From Lineus longissimus (lineage: Eukaryota; Nemertea; Pilidiophora; Heteronemertea; Lineidae), in contig NC_088325.1 of NCBI RefSeq assembly GCF_910592395.1, positions 14,946,109 through 15,010,108 of the forward strand: a DNA stretch of 64,000 nucleotides, read 5' to 3'. Position numbers and translations under genes: made by a program. Of this stretch, positions 10,400-23,200 are shown piece by piece. The first letter of the stretch is position 1. Each line of letters begins with the position of its first letter. The notes under the pieces are model-generated. The model ran no database searches. It saw only the letters and a program-made list of their open reading frames with translations, and had not been told where the DNA came from.

Positions 10400-13024
10400 A
10401 AAAGGGAAGATGTGTTAATAAAAACTGCATTAGGATGAAAGCAGGCACTTATGTCGGGTGGGTATTGAAAGAGTCTCTGTGGGGCCAAATACCCCTTTTT
10501 TGGCAAACACCTGTCATTGTAAAATACACTCTGATGTTCACCTGGAAGGCGATTTATCGAAACGGTCAGGAATACAACGTCATACATTGTCGCAATGTCA
10601 AGTCGGGCTGAGTTAGAAACCATGGTAATTCTCACATTAGCCCTTATCCATAAACGTGTGAATGTAAATTTTAATGTAACATACACACCGTTAATTTTTG
10701 TCGTAACTGGAAAACATTTTCTGATGTATTTTTGTTACTGGTGTCTTATATATAATGAGCCGTTATCCAATACAAATACAAATGTTTCATTTTTCAAATT
10801 TGATTCAAATTTGAATTATGTAACATTGAAATAAGTTACACTGTTTTTGCGAAATAAAAAACTGCTAAGAGTGACATGGGCTACTTCAAGAACATGTTGA
10901 TTTCGCTTTATGAGTACCTTTGACGGAATTGTTGAACAGCAATAGAAATGTTTGGCTTGTTACCCATCCATGTCATCGGGGGAGACTGGCCTCGTCAGCT
11001 TTGGTCGGCAACCAGTCTAGGAAAACTCTTGCATAAAAGCCAGGCAGAAGTGCCTGTAAAAGTCCATGTAAGTCGACAGGGTCAACCCCTTGTGGTGTGG
11101 CTAAAATCAGGACCTACACAATTAACAATTGAAGTTAAGCCTGTCGAACACCGTAGAAGGAGAGATTCCATTGTTGTGCGTGTGTCAAAATATTCATATG
11201 ACATCGGATTAGAGGTCACAACAGTAACTAGACGATACCAACTAGACACGTAGCGCGTTGAAAGTGGACATAGAGCTTCAACATCGGTCTACACAGTAGC
11301 ATGGTTGAAACTGATATTCAACACGTAGCCAAGCGATATCTAGACCGACAAGTCTGGCCCTTTTAACAATCTTTTGATCACCTGGGGTGCAATCGGACCC
11401 AACTGTGATAGTTCATGAGTCATTTCGTTTCATCCAATTTTGACTTTTCTACCATGTTTTCCACCTCAATATGTCATCTTGTTTAACGGTCACAGATAAG
11501 CATAATTCACCTACCTTTTCTGTCTTTTCAAGTTTTTCAAAGCCAGTTAATCACTTCTTGAATTTCAACACAACGGTAAACACATCTCGATAGCTGCTTC
11601 TCGTGTATGACGTAGCTTATATAACTTTAATTGCCACATGGTTTTATCACGAATCTCATTGGTTGAGGCATTAGCTCACGACCAAATCAATTAGTGGATG
11701 CGACTCCGAGATATATTGGGACGGAACCTCGTATCCTTACCTCGACCCCTTGGCGCAATGTCGCGAATTGTTATGAGCAAGATGTTTTCCTCAGATTCTC
11801 ATAAGATTTGTTTGCCATTTGAGTGACTGAAACCGCAAGACGTAGGAACGATGCAAAGGCCTGCTGATTGAGGATGGAGGATGTGAATATATTAATTTTT
11901 ATCTTACGCTGATCTTCTTTGGTCTCATTGCGAGGCAACCAAGTTCCTGAATTGTCCTAAATTCCAAACTGTCCTAAACCGACCATCGAAGTTCTCCAGC
12001 AATATTGAGGTTTATAACAACACAAAAAAACAACTTTACGGCGTATAGAGTGAAACCCCGGTAACACGACCACTCATGAGACCGAGGTTGAATGGTCCCG
12101 TTAGTGAAATTGAAAATCCGGGGACAAAATGCATGATTAGGTTTTCCGCCAAAATTGTTGAACTTATTCATAAGATGAGCAGAAACAAGTGAAAAAAATA
12201 TTTGGACTTCGAAAAAAATTTTCCTCCTTCAGAGTTGAAATTTTTCATGAGTTCAAAATTCCGAAATATTTTCAAAGCCAAAAGTGCAAATTCAAGGGAA
12301 GTATTAAACTTTTATACAAGCGCATATATAAGAGGCTGTACAGTTGACTCCAACCCTCTACTCAACATTTCAATCAGAGTCTTTTCTTTCCCAAATCTCT
12401 TCCCATATTCGCTTTTTCTCCACGACGCCTATGACATTATCTCCAGATTAGCCGGATCAGTTGACTCCTGAACTCCTACTTGATAATTTGACATCGTGTG
12501 AAGATATTAGCGCGAGAAATGACAGCTAGCTTATAGAAGAGATGACTTGTGAGCAGGGTTTGACCGGGCGAGGAAGGTTTGACAATATGTTAGGCTGATC
12601 ATCTTCAGCCTAACTTATTACATTTATGCATGAGCGCACTTTCGGTCCGGAGCCAAAAACCTTTGACACCCGTGACATCTGAGAGAGGCAAATTAAAAGT
12701 TCTACAAGCGTTATGTGTTCTCGTTATTTAATATAGGTGGTTTTGAAATTCTTGGTATATCTTTCCCTCCAGAAGATATTCATAGGATTCAAGTCAACCA
12801 GGCTGACTGTGTGCGCTTTTCTTCAAATCCCGTCTTGAGGGTCCGTTACGAATCCGCTGGTACCAACCGGGAGGCAAATCGTTAGGTCTATTCCTTCAAT
12901 TTGATTTAGCGGGTTTAACACCATTACAATCGTATAAGTCCTTATTCCAGTCACAGACAGTCTCTGTCATGATCAAGTCTGTTGTATTCACAAATCTTGA
13001 CCCGAGAAAGCTTTCAAATTTGTA
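10400..13024. other. Upstream flank of the RFX4-like gene; no gene recognised
   Basis: This stretch should contain the 5' non-coding exon or exons and promoter of the RFX4-like gene, but I could not pick out a TSS. Short reading frames are present (for example plus-strand 10948-11253) without splice or family support. Near 12041-12125 is a sequence starting TATAGAGTGAAACC, resembling one end of a Tc/mariner-type element, with no matching second end seen. Confidence 0.4.
12668..12770 (+). repeat. Diverged direct repeat, copy 1
   Basis: About 100 bases beginning GACATCTGAGAGAGGCAA resemble a second copy at about 13255-13360 in the same orientation, with shared blocks such as AAGTTCT-AAGCG and GGTTTTGAA-T-TTGGTATA. 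By eye the match is about two thirds with small gaps. The pair brackets the 13.0-13.2 kb hairpin, suggesting an old element family at this site. Confidence 0.4.
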
Positions 13025-13239
13025 ACCCGCTCTACCAAAACTAGGCGCTTCTCGCATCTGAACTTGACAGGTTGATACGGATTTGTTGTTCATTTCCCTA
13101 TTGTAGACCTTTTGTGAAATCTATTACTAACTGATTTGGTCACATTTCACAAAAGGTCTACAATAGGGAAATGAACAACAAGTCCGTATCAACCTGTCAA
13201 GTTCAGATGCGACAAGCGCCTAGTTTTGGTAGAGCGGGT
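13025..13239. repeat. Near-perfect 96 bp inverted repeat (long hairpin)
   Basis: Left arm 13025-13120 and right arm 13144-13239 are reverse complements over all 96 positions with no gaps and two mismatches; the loop is 23 bases (13121-13143). In a plus-strand transcript one mismatch becomes a G:U pair, so the RNA stem would have a single unpaired position. The arms carry no gene that I recognise. Such a structure fits a fold-back mobile element, a recent inverted duplication, or a source of hairpin small RNAs. Which of these is not decided by the sequence. Confidence 0.95.
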
Positions 13240-13254
13240 CACATTTGTGACATA

Positions 13255-13360
13255 TTATTTGATATCTACGAGATGCAATTGAAGGTTCTGAAAGCGCTGT
13301 GAGGCCTTGTGATTCTATATACAGGTTTTGAAGTGGATGGTATACTGCGGAGATGGTAAT
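13255..13360 (+). repeat. Diverged direct repeat, copy 2
   Basis: Partner of the copy at about 12668-12770. It begins GATATCTACGAGATGCAA and runs through GGTTCTGAAAGCG and GGTTTTGAAGTGGATGGTATA. It starts about 16 bases after the right arm of the hairpin. Confidence 0.4.
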
Positions 13361-15452
13361 AAGAAGATGTTTATCTATAGGTAGTCACAGCAAAATATGA
13401 TGACATTTATTCCCTTCTTTATAAGGGCCGTGTTGCTTCTTCGTGGTAATTGTCTCAATGCTCAACTTCCAAACGAACAACATGAAACACCAAGGAAGCC
13501 TAACGAGGTATTCCCCAAAGTATTAGAAGCACAATTCGAGAACATCCAATAACATTTCCCGCGTGACAAATGATTGCCTCGTATTGGCGCTCGTCTCTAG
13601 CAATAAATTCATCCTCTCCATCCGCGTCCCGAACCCGCTGCGTTAGACTCCCCATTATTGAGGCTAATTGCACAGCTAGCATCTTTAATTAATTTCTAGT
13701 GATATTAATCAAACGCCACGTGGAAGTTTATCGTCGCTCGATGACAGTTTATTACGGTTGGGTTCTTGGCTACCTCCTCTCAAGTCGGGGCAATCTCGGC
13801 CCAGGTATAGGTTGGCTTTGATTGTGATGCTGGGCAAATTATCATCATCATCATCATCATCAAATAAGGCACCGTGGCCCAGAAATGGGCCTTCGCCGTG
13901 TATTCATCTTTACTGGATCCTGGCAGGGTGGACTCTAAATATACAGAGCTCGGCTATCATAGGAATATACCTTTTTCATGATATATTCACAAAAATGTGC
14001 AGGTAGATGTTTGAGATGTCCGGGAAGAGATTGCCCGGAGTACCAATTATTAGGCGCTCTAATCTCTAAGCTATGGCCTCTACACGAACAGCACAGGTTC
14101 CCATACAAGAGGCAGCTAGAGTCACCGGTTCATATATTCAAATAACAACTAACTGAACTGTCCTTTTATCCGGTCCTGCTACCGAGGTTAATATATTCTG
14201 AAGTCGATTGGCGGAGAATGCACGGAATGCCGGGAACTTTAATTCACTTTCCTGGTCCGGATCTTTCACGCCATGCCGCCATCTCGGAGAGCTTCATTGG
14301 CAATCTTCGACGCCTAAGCAGGAATGCGTCTCATTACCTTCATCAGTTTACTCGAGTCATGATCATTCCTAATTCCTTAAGTGGCATACTAGAACAAATG
14401 GGTGATTACTTCTACACTTATTTAGTTATTGTCATCGCATTGTTTGGGCTAATCGTCGGAGAGTGAGAGCAATATTGTAGGAGGTCTTGTTTCTAACTAA
14501 CAAATGCTGACATGAAGGTATCTAGTAGGCCAATTTTGCATACAACCAAAGTACATATTAAGAGATTTAGTTGCTCAGGTTTGCAACTTAGCGAAGTATC
14601 CTTTAAGATCTTGCAACTGACCAACATTTACATACATATCTTAAGTAGGTCAAATCTGCAACTTACAAAAAAAACTGACATTACGACCCGCTACTTGGTT
14701 CTTCCCCGGCACGACAGCCGTCATCTTTTCTTATTCTACTTCTGCGTTCGGATTTTTTTGATGCGCGCCAAACAGTCCGTCTATTTCGAGTACGAAGCCG
14801 GTTGGCGTTCCTGGAGAGTTCAACCATATAGCGCCACAGTTTGTTGTACAGGTAGGTGTTATTTGGCTGGTATCAATCCTCTTCTCTTTGTTCTGTTTCA
14901 AAGCCCAGATCGGACCAAAATGAGTTGGTTCTCATATAAAGCTCTGCATGCATCCACATCGAGCAGATCCTCGTCAGCTTATTATGTCAAGCTATTTTTT
15001 TCCTTTTTTTTAAATTCAGTCAGATAGTCCTAAACTTTGCTCGGCGCCATGAGCTGCTATTGTCAGTACTACCATCTACACCTTAGCAAAATTGCCCCGA
15101 ACGTAATCATAATATGATGATGCCATAGGCTTATTTTGTTTGCTGTTGGCGAATAAATTGTACTTTCAATATTTAATTATTCATAAATATATTGATCATC
15201 AATTGTATTCCTTCTTCGAAACTTCGCATTTGCTGTTAAGCCATTCTCTGCTCAACGCCGTAGCGGCAAAGTCGTCGCGGTATTAAGATTTTTGCAGTTT
15301 TTAGTAAAATTCTTAGAAGCAAGAGGATTTACTTTTTTAAAAGACGATAAGTATCAGGGATTCGAAACCTATTTTTTACAGGAGGACCACAGCGAAGCGG
15401 CGATACTGTTGCAAGTTTAGTGAAAGGCGAAGAAAAGTAAGGATTCTACAAC
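13361..15452. other. Intergenic region upstream of the PAN-domain gene
   Basis: No supported gene. A short (ATC)n microsatellite lies at 13841-13861. A 171-codon open frame at 14512-15027 has no splice, start or family support and looks fortuitous. The last few hundred bases before 15453 should hold the promoter and 5' UTR of the secreted-protein gene, but no clear core promoter element stands out. Confidence 0.4.
13841..13861. repeat. (ATC)n microsatellite
   Basis: Seven tandem ATC units in intergenic DNA. Confidence 0.9.
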
Positions 15453-18400
15453 ATGTGGAAGGGCTTCTTCCTCTTATGTGTCGGGGTGATTGTACTGGTA
15501 ATTGCAGGTAAGATGGCCTGTTTCTAAATCGTCAAATCCTCATGAATTGTTTTGAGAGATTACCCAAATTGCCATTTAGGCCATTAATGTTTAAGTTCGT
15601 GAACACCTCCGTCAAGATTTCTTTCGTAATTCCTGAAAACCTTTATCGCATGCTTATTTGTGTCGGCAAATATTTTTTCAAAATCTCAAAAAATTTATTT
15701 CAAGAGTCGGTGAATTGAAATTCACCAACAAAGAGTGAACTGACTCCGAAATAATCACCTTGTTACGTAACCCAGAGAGTTGCATCTGTTCATTCGGCAA
15801 CACCTGGCCAGTATTTCAGTATTTCAGTATAAATGTATAAATATTCTGATAGGGCATCAATGTGGTAAACGTAAAAATCCTGGACAAACGAAATCCGTTA
15901 AACGGTCAAGTGTTCACGTTTTCACATGTAACATGTAACTGTTCACATGAAGAACGAACAAGTCATTTCCATAGAGCGGGCCACATACGATTCCCGAGGT
16001 CACTTTCTACCCCCACGTCTTGTTTTCAAGCCTAATTCAGTTAACTAGTGAAAAGTTAATCATGACAAGTGACGGCGTAAACACTGTATAAGTAACAGGC
16101 CTAACTTACAGGCGTGCGGATTTCATCATTACGCAAGGAAAAAAGCTTCCTCTCTGTCGTCCCGTCCCATTCTTCTCAAAAGAAATATGTGCGAAATTGA
16201 CTGTATTTAATTATCAATGTTTACAGCCAATCGTCGACGAGGCTATTCAACCGGTAAAGGAATATAAACCCGTCAAGAGGCACAATCTTAATAATAGAGC
16301 CAATCAATTCAATTAGGTAGTGGCCCATTCATGAATACAATGAGGTGTTGTTGGTCATCCAAAGCCGACTACGGCATGATTCTTCTCGCCAGTGCTATTG
16401 ACTTATGCACTCCCAAGTTGACGTAACGTAATGGATTTATTCAATGTCAGTTCCTGGCCAGAAGGCATGGTGAACGGAGGTGTATGTCGTTCGGCCGACA
16501 TAATGGACTTGGATCTTCGAATTGTTGTGTGCTTGCATTGCGATCTTTGCGATTTGTTGGACATGTTGAATTGTCCCTGTAATTCTTAGCGATATATTGA
16601 ACATTATTGGCGCGGAAAGATGTTATTTTCTATTTTATTCGTTGGCTGCGGCTGACGAGTATGCCACCACCTACCAATAATAAAGCATACTGTGTAGAAG
16701 CAATCACCCGCTTGGCGGTCGCCTGTACCAATGCAAAGGCCTACGTGTAATAGGCTTATGTGAAAAAAGACACACCGAAAACCGGCTAAATTGCGTTTGT
16801 AGTTGCAGGTTTTATTTGATAGCTTCGTATTGGTAAAAAGTACTCCACCGTAATGCGCTATTCGAGGCCTAGAGGCATTGCCCTGGGAGTTGAGATCGAG
16901 GTCTCTCACTGCATTTGCTAGCGCCGAGGGCAAGAGCAGCATGATTCTGTTAGTTCCGCCACACTCTGCCCGAAGGTGATCTCATGAGGTACAACGCCAA
17001 GCCACGCAAACCTCGCAAGCCTCGTGTGCACTGTGAATTGGGTCACACCTCTTTTTAAATCAACCAACAGTGAGATTGATGAAATGCACTGCACAAGTTG
17101 TTACGGAGATTTTCTAAAACTCAACCGGTAACCGCCGGGTTTGATCACAGGTCGCGTAGTGATCAGCGATTCCTGTCACAGGCACTTGGGATTATCACCA
17201 CAAACAAGCCATTTTTGTCGCATTCAATCAAGATCGCAGTTCGGAGCGATTTAAATTGTTCGTGTTCGAGGCGCTTTATCAAGCAGCTAGTCGTGTTGCC
17301 ACTGGCAAGATAACTAAATGTACATGCCAAGGGCAGTTCCGAAGGCAACATTTAAGAGACGCCAACACAATGAAATCCGTAGTACAAATTTAGCTGAGTC
17401 ACGATCGCTAAAAAACTGTATAGGAATGTAGTCACAAATGATATTCGGTTTGATAGTAGTGTTTTCGCAAAGATGTCCCGGGGATGAACCTGCGTTAAAG
17501 TGTCATCAGAGGCATCCCTTTGGCTAAAATTCTGCACGCGAATGAAAAATATTCACATTTCCTTCAAGCTTTAAAAGCCCTCTCAGCAGGCCTCACAGCA
17601 GGCCTCACGGGCTAACGCTTCAAAGAACATAGGCAAACAGTTTTAGGCAATTTTGATAAAATGGAGTTGTTATTTTTTTACAATTGAATTAACTCGTAAT
17701 ATGCATCACTTTGTTGATTCGATTTTGATGATTATTCTCGGGAATTATGTCTGACTTAATAATCGTATTTTATTCAAATAATTAGGTTATGAATTATGAA
17801 ATGGCTTTCGTTGTGGTGGATCTGTGGATTAATATATTAATTACCAAATCAATACGTTGGAATTACGAGTTCTTGAACGATCTCACTAGATTTTCGTGAA
17901 CATCATAATTCAGATAGTGTCATCAGTGAATACTTACTTAATTTACTTTTTTTGTTACCTCTCCCCCCTAGGGCGGCCCCCTCAACCTTCAGAATGTTTA
18001 TACGACCGCACCCGATAAACCAAGAACAAAACCTACTCATGAGAATAACGCTGCATATCAAATGATGCTACATCATGAACTCTGTAATTTTTTTAGTTTA
18101 CTGATCAATTTTTTAATATTGCTTTTTGTAAGTGTGCAATAGAAAACACAATATCGTCATAAAATGCAATAAAGGTTTTCAATTCAGAATGACCCAGTGC
18201 AATAATTGGTATCCAATATTCAATTTTCGTTTTTTGTTCGCAGCAATTTGAAATTTAAGGCCTCTTTATTACCTCTGATATATATATCAGATAATACCAT
18301 CGAAAGCAGATTTTAGTAATTGTCAGGGAGAATGTTTCAAACAAAAATGAATAAACGAACAAAGCAGTAATACATGAATAGGTTAAAATCTCCTGAACAA

Positions 18401-20248
18401 AACACTAATAAAAATGTTTTAAAATTTCAAACAAAGTATTGGTAAAAAACAGAAGCGATTCCTTGCCTTACTAACAATATTATAAAAAAGGAGAGGGGTC
18501 ATGATGAAATTGAGTTTCCGTGATTAAAAAATCAACCTTAAAGTGCTAACTAACATCTATTGAAGGCCAATTTTGCAGAATTCTGATTTTGCTTGAGGCT
18601 TTCGTTAACATAACATAACATGAAGAGTTAAGTAATCAAATATACTCGAAGTGAACATGGGCAATAGAGTTCAAAGCTTATTTTCCAGGGCTACCGGAAT
18701 GCTCAATCTAATTTTCAATAAACCCTAGCATTAAATATAAGTTTTAGATAATGTACAGAGGAAGAGACGTATTTTGTATTGCTTTGCCTATTATAAGCAC
18801 AGATATTTTACTCAATACACAATCTCCTTTTTAGCAGTGGATGCCAAGCCTAAGAAAGAAAGGAGCATGAAATGCAACAAGCAAATCGGGAGATTGAAGA
18901 TTGAGAAAACGAGTGGGATCTTTCCTGATGCTCAGCTTGGAGTCAAGCCACTGGCTTCCTATCAAACATCCAACATCAAAAAGTGCCTTGTCGGATGTCT
19001 CTTTCACAAGTATGCCTCGTATCCACGCATTCTTATATCACCTCCGCATTACGATTATATACTATCGCCTTCAAAGTTTGCCAGTTAGTGTTGACCATGG
19101 GTATATTTCTAAATACATTAAGTTCCAGTGCTGAGAAGAATTTACAAATAAATTTAGTTTCTAGTTTTATTTCTGAAATTTACTTGTACTATATTCTGTT
19201 TTTGTTCTTGCTTTGAAAGTACTCGTTACCACATGATTTATGTGTATGGGGTCATTCTGTCACTAGTTCAATATGTCTCTTTCTTTTAACAAACTTGAAA
19301 GCATTTGTACTTATAATCAATGTATTTCGGGAATTTGCTCACCGAGTATAGGTTTAAATCATGGTCATTCCGTATATTTTACATCATGATTATCAATAGT
19401 AGTATATAAGAAGAAGATGAAGCAATAAAGATCAAACAGGCAAAGCTTTCAAAAAGTAATGCAGCTCTTATTTATCAATTATCTTATGCTCAAGATGTGG
19501 TTTTGGCTAATAAGTGATATTTCATTTCATTCCAGGAGCCATAAGTGCAGGGCAATTGCCCTGACCCGGGTAGGTACCAGCATGGCATGTTTACTCTATG
19601 CCGAGTCGTACAAAGAGCATCCGGAAAGATTTCTGAAACAAGCGGGCACAATGTACACGGAGATTCTATGTGATTACCAGGGTAAGTCTAGAAAAATATG
19701 GTGATTTTGTAATCATTCATTTTCTTGTTGTTGGACAAAAACCGGTAGCATACACATGAACAGAATCTATAATCTCACACACATTTCGATCAGTCGATAG
19801 GCGGCGCGGATTTTCACTAGGGTATGCGTAAAAAATTATGTCAAAACGTATAGACACACGGGAAAAGGTAAAAAATGTAAGTCTGTCGTTCTGTCAAGTT
19901 CTCTGTCATGAACAGTTTAGTAAATAGCCGCGCGACTGAGGAGAATGTAGGAAGATGGAATGCTGTACTATTTCTTGCATTTCTATTCCAGAGTTGTTGA
20001 CCGTAGTTAAGCTGAACGAAACTACAGCACATCGTGGAATAGTTTACGACAGCTTCAAGCCCGACCTCCTCAAGAAGCTGCAAAGCAAAGTAAGGAAGGC
20101 CTTTCCTGGCATAGAAAGCAAGGACGACTGTTTGGTCAAAGGACTGGGTGAAATTAAGATGCATGAAAATGTGCAGTGGCGAGTCTATAAGGACAAGAAG
20201 ACAAAACAGAAAGTATTCGTATGTCAAATACTAAGCCTGTCGCAGTAA
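15453..20248 (+). CDS. Secreted PAN/apple-like domain protein, four exons, 209 aa
   Basis: Exons: 15453-15507, 18838-19009, 19536-19681, 19992-20248. Junction phases agree and the total of 630 nt gives 209 aa. Residues 1-18 form a hydrophobic signal peptide (MWKGFFLLCVGVIVLVIA), with cleavage likely just after it, so the protein is probably extracellular. Cysteines at 31, 68, 72, 80, 94 and 121 have the order and spacing of a PAN/apple module, whose usual pairing is 1-6, 2-5, 3-4; the centre reads KKCLVGCLFHKSHKCRAIAL. PAN modules bind proteins or sugars. After it comes about 85 residues, Lys-rich, with a glycosylation sequon (NET, 133-135) and two more cysteines, a domain I do not recognise. 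Exon 1 ends at GTAAG. The GTATGC donor at 19010 and acceptor at 19535 were chosen because they keep frame. Function unknown. Confidence 0.8.
18831..18840 (+). promoter_or_regulatory. Tandem NAGNAG splice acceptor at exon 2
   Basis: The acceptor before exon 2 of the secreted-protein gene reads TTTTTAGCAG. Splicing after TAG (exon from 18835) or after CAG (exon from 18838) both keep frame and differ by a single Ala near the signal-peptide cleavage site (AVDAK versus VDAK). NAGNAG sites commonly yield both forms. Confidence 0.6.
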
Positions 20249-23200
20249 GGTTGTTAGTTTTTTTGTCATAGATTTTTTAGATTATTGAGATGTACATTGA
20301 TCATTTCTTCCGTTAACTGTTTATTATTGAGACGTAAATGTGTATAGTATACCCGTACCCCGGGTATATCTGAATTTATTTCTGTGAATAACGAGCAATG
20401 TTAGGTCTCAATACGTATGATGAACCTCGTATCTGCGTAATATATACTTACATCTCAGTAATGACCTGTTCACGTCAAAAATGAGCAGTCAACATCTCAG
20501 TCAATAATCAACAAATTACATGTATGTCAACATTGACCAAAGTTATTATATATTGTCAGTAATTAGCCGGTTGTGCTTATAAACATACAATAGCGTTCAA
20601 ATCGAAAATTTACATGTCACTGTTACATATTAGGTCGTATCTGAACAATTACAATTATAATCATATGATCTGATCACTAATATTAAGTCTTCTGTATCCG
20701 ACGAACTATAATGGTTTGTTAACTTCTAAGTCAGTGCAAATGTTATGATGGTCGAGACTATTCGCCTTTAAGTTTATAAAATTACGAAAAAACGTATTAA
20801 TAATTTTAGGTTCTCCCGAGAAATATATTATTGTGAACATGTTTGTGATGTTGATAAATGCGCGAACAGTTCGTAGGCCAAGAATGAATTACGGCAGGTT
20901 AAATTAATAGTACTATATTCGTAATTAATTAATGATCGACGTGCCTTTCTCATTGAAATACACGTAGTCATAATGACCGTGATTTTTTTATCTTTATACA
21001 CAACAGCCCTAATTATTCAATACTGATGCCGTATCTATATACACATATGTGCCATAATATTCACGACACTTGTAAACTATCTTTTAAAGGAACTCTATGG
21101 GCATCAGCTAGGCCAGATAAAGTTACATAAAGTTGCTAATAGGGGGTCTTTCCCATCTGAAAGTACGTCAAAACTATTCGACTTGTATGTGGAATATATT
21201 TAGTGGCGAATCAAACTTGACCTAGTGACCTTACTTTGCATAGTCGTCAACCAAAGATGGTCAATTTGACCCCTCTACTCCTGCCTGCAGTCCAACTTTA
21301 AAATCTAGGTATACATGTAAGCCAGATATTATACATTACAAAAGCGATATAGCCCTAGAATATATACATTTTTGAGGAATCCAAGACACGAAGCTATAAA
21401 CGTAATCACAGATGCAAGCATAGCTTTACAGACATTTATACAAAATATAATCCGGGAAGTAATAAGCGCCTCTTGTTAATACCAGAAGTTTCCGTTATAA
21501 TTTTTGGCATTTCTTGTTCAATCACTGTGATATTGTTCGGAAGTGTGCTGAGGATAAGAATGAATTGTTCTGTATTAATAGCCCAGTCAAATTATACTAA
21601 ATTAAGGCTGGACCACAAAAGCCCACTCGATTAGTTAGTAATTTTTTCTCCATCAAAATATCTATTACGATTATGTTACCGATATTTATCTAAAGTGCTA
21701 TGTGGTAAACATTATATACACGCTGATACTTTTTACGTTTTAATGAAATATATAAAATAATTTCAAAGTAGTGAATCAAATAACGCTTCAAGTCCATTTA
21801 CATTTAAGGTAGAAGTTGTTGGTATAGTTTAATAAGGTTTAACTTATGCCTTACGTGCAGCGCATGCAATGGAGTGTTCGCATAACCCCAAAACGTCAAC
21901 GTGAACGCCCATCCAGTTGTTCTATCTCCATATCACGATGTCGAAGAATGCTATAGGCGTTCGCGATGGAGTTGGGGAGCCTTTGCGATGACCATACTTT
22001 ACTACAAAGGACGTCCCAAAAATCTACGAAAGTATATTTTGAATGTAATTTAAATATTCGCGAATAGCAATATACGTACTGTCTATCCGTTACACCAGCT
22101 GATATAAAAACGCAACCTCTCAAAATAGTCTTAATTTAGTAACGTGAAGCCTGATGTAATTTAAATGCAACGTGTAAAAAAAAAAACTCGTGTGACACAT
22201 CTCAATATATTGCTATGAATTTTGCTCTATTGCACTTATACTGTTAATGTTGGGTATCTATTGATGGTATTACAGGACGAAAGTCATAATGACATGCACA
22301 TTGAACCAATAACCGGGAAATCTATTCTACTGTGATTTGCTCATTGAAAAACGCTTTACTCCATCCATGGTCTTATCTTTGATAACGACATATATATAAC
22401 ACTAAAGATAAACGCTCATAACCGGAACATTTAGTTTTGTTTCGGCTGCAAAAGGTGCAGTCCCTACAATCATATCGACATGTATGAGTTAAATAAACCA
22501 CAATATGGGACTTATTTTTCTATTGAAGTATCAGATAAGAGAAATGCATAGTGTGTTTTTCTCCAACTGGTCGGGCATGTAAGAAATATCGCAAATGCAG
22601 GAACGAATTTTCAGTGGAATTATTCCTCTGCTTTTTTTGCAGGAGTATTCTAGAAAACCCGCCCCGCCCATGTTTGATTAAATATTGTTAAGTGTTCGGA
22701 AATTTAGTTTGAGCGCTGATATGTGGTATTGACAGGACTGTCAATGATTGAACCAGCCGTTCTGAATGTTTGGTGTGTTCATTACTGCTGGGTGTTATGT
22801 GTAACTATTGCGCTACTTGCTACATCCTAGTACACAGATACGTAATGCATTATATTTATTTTAAATGTCGAAGATGTAGATTAGAAACTCATATATTGTT
22901 TATTTTGGATCATATCAAATTCTATAAGCTTACACCGGAGATAATCATCAAATCCATAGGAATTTATTCATGCGTGATATTAATATTATATTATTTTGCA
23001 AACGTCTATAATTTACAAATATAAGTCGACAAAACACTATGAACTTTAATGCACTAAAGCTCACTTGTTTTACAAAATATAGACTGTCGGAGCCGAGTGT
23101 GTAATTGAGTTAAAACGAACAAAGAAAAAGTTAAACGATTTGATGGACAAGCTTGGTCAGAAGATATCGCTAGAATAACGTCGTGTTTTGCTATGCCATA

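Noticed and set aside
12041-12125. Sequence starting TATAGAGTGAAACCCCGGTAA as a DNA transposon
   Set aside because: Only one end resembles a Tc/mariner terminal repeat; no matching second end was found.
14512-15027. 171-codon plus-strand open frame
   Set aside because: Amino-acid content is odd (homopolymer Phe, scattered Cys), no domain, no splice sites, and it contains an AT-rich degenerate repeat. Chance open frame.
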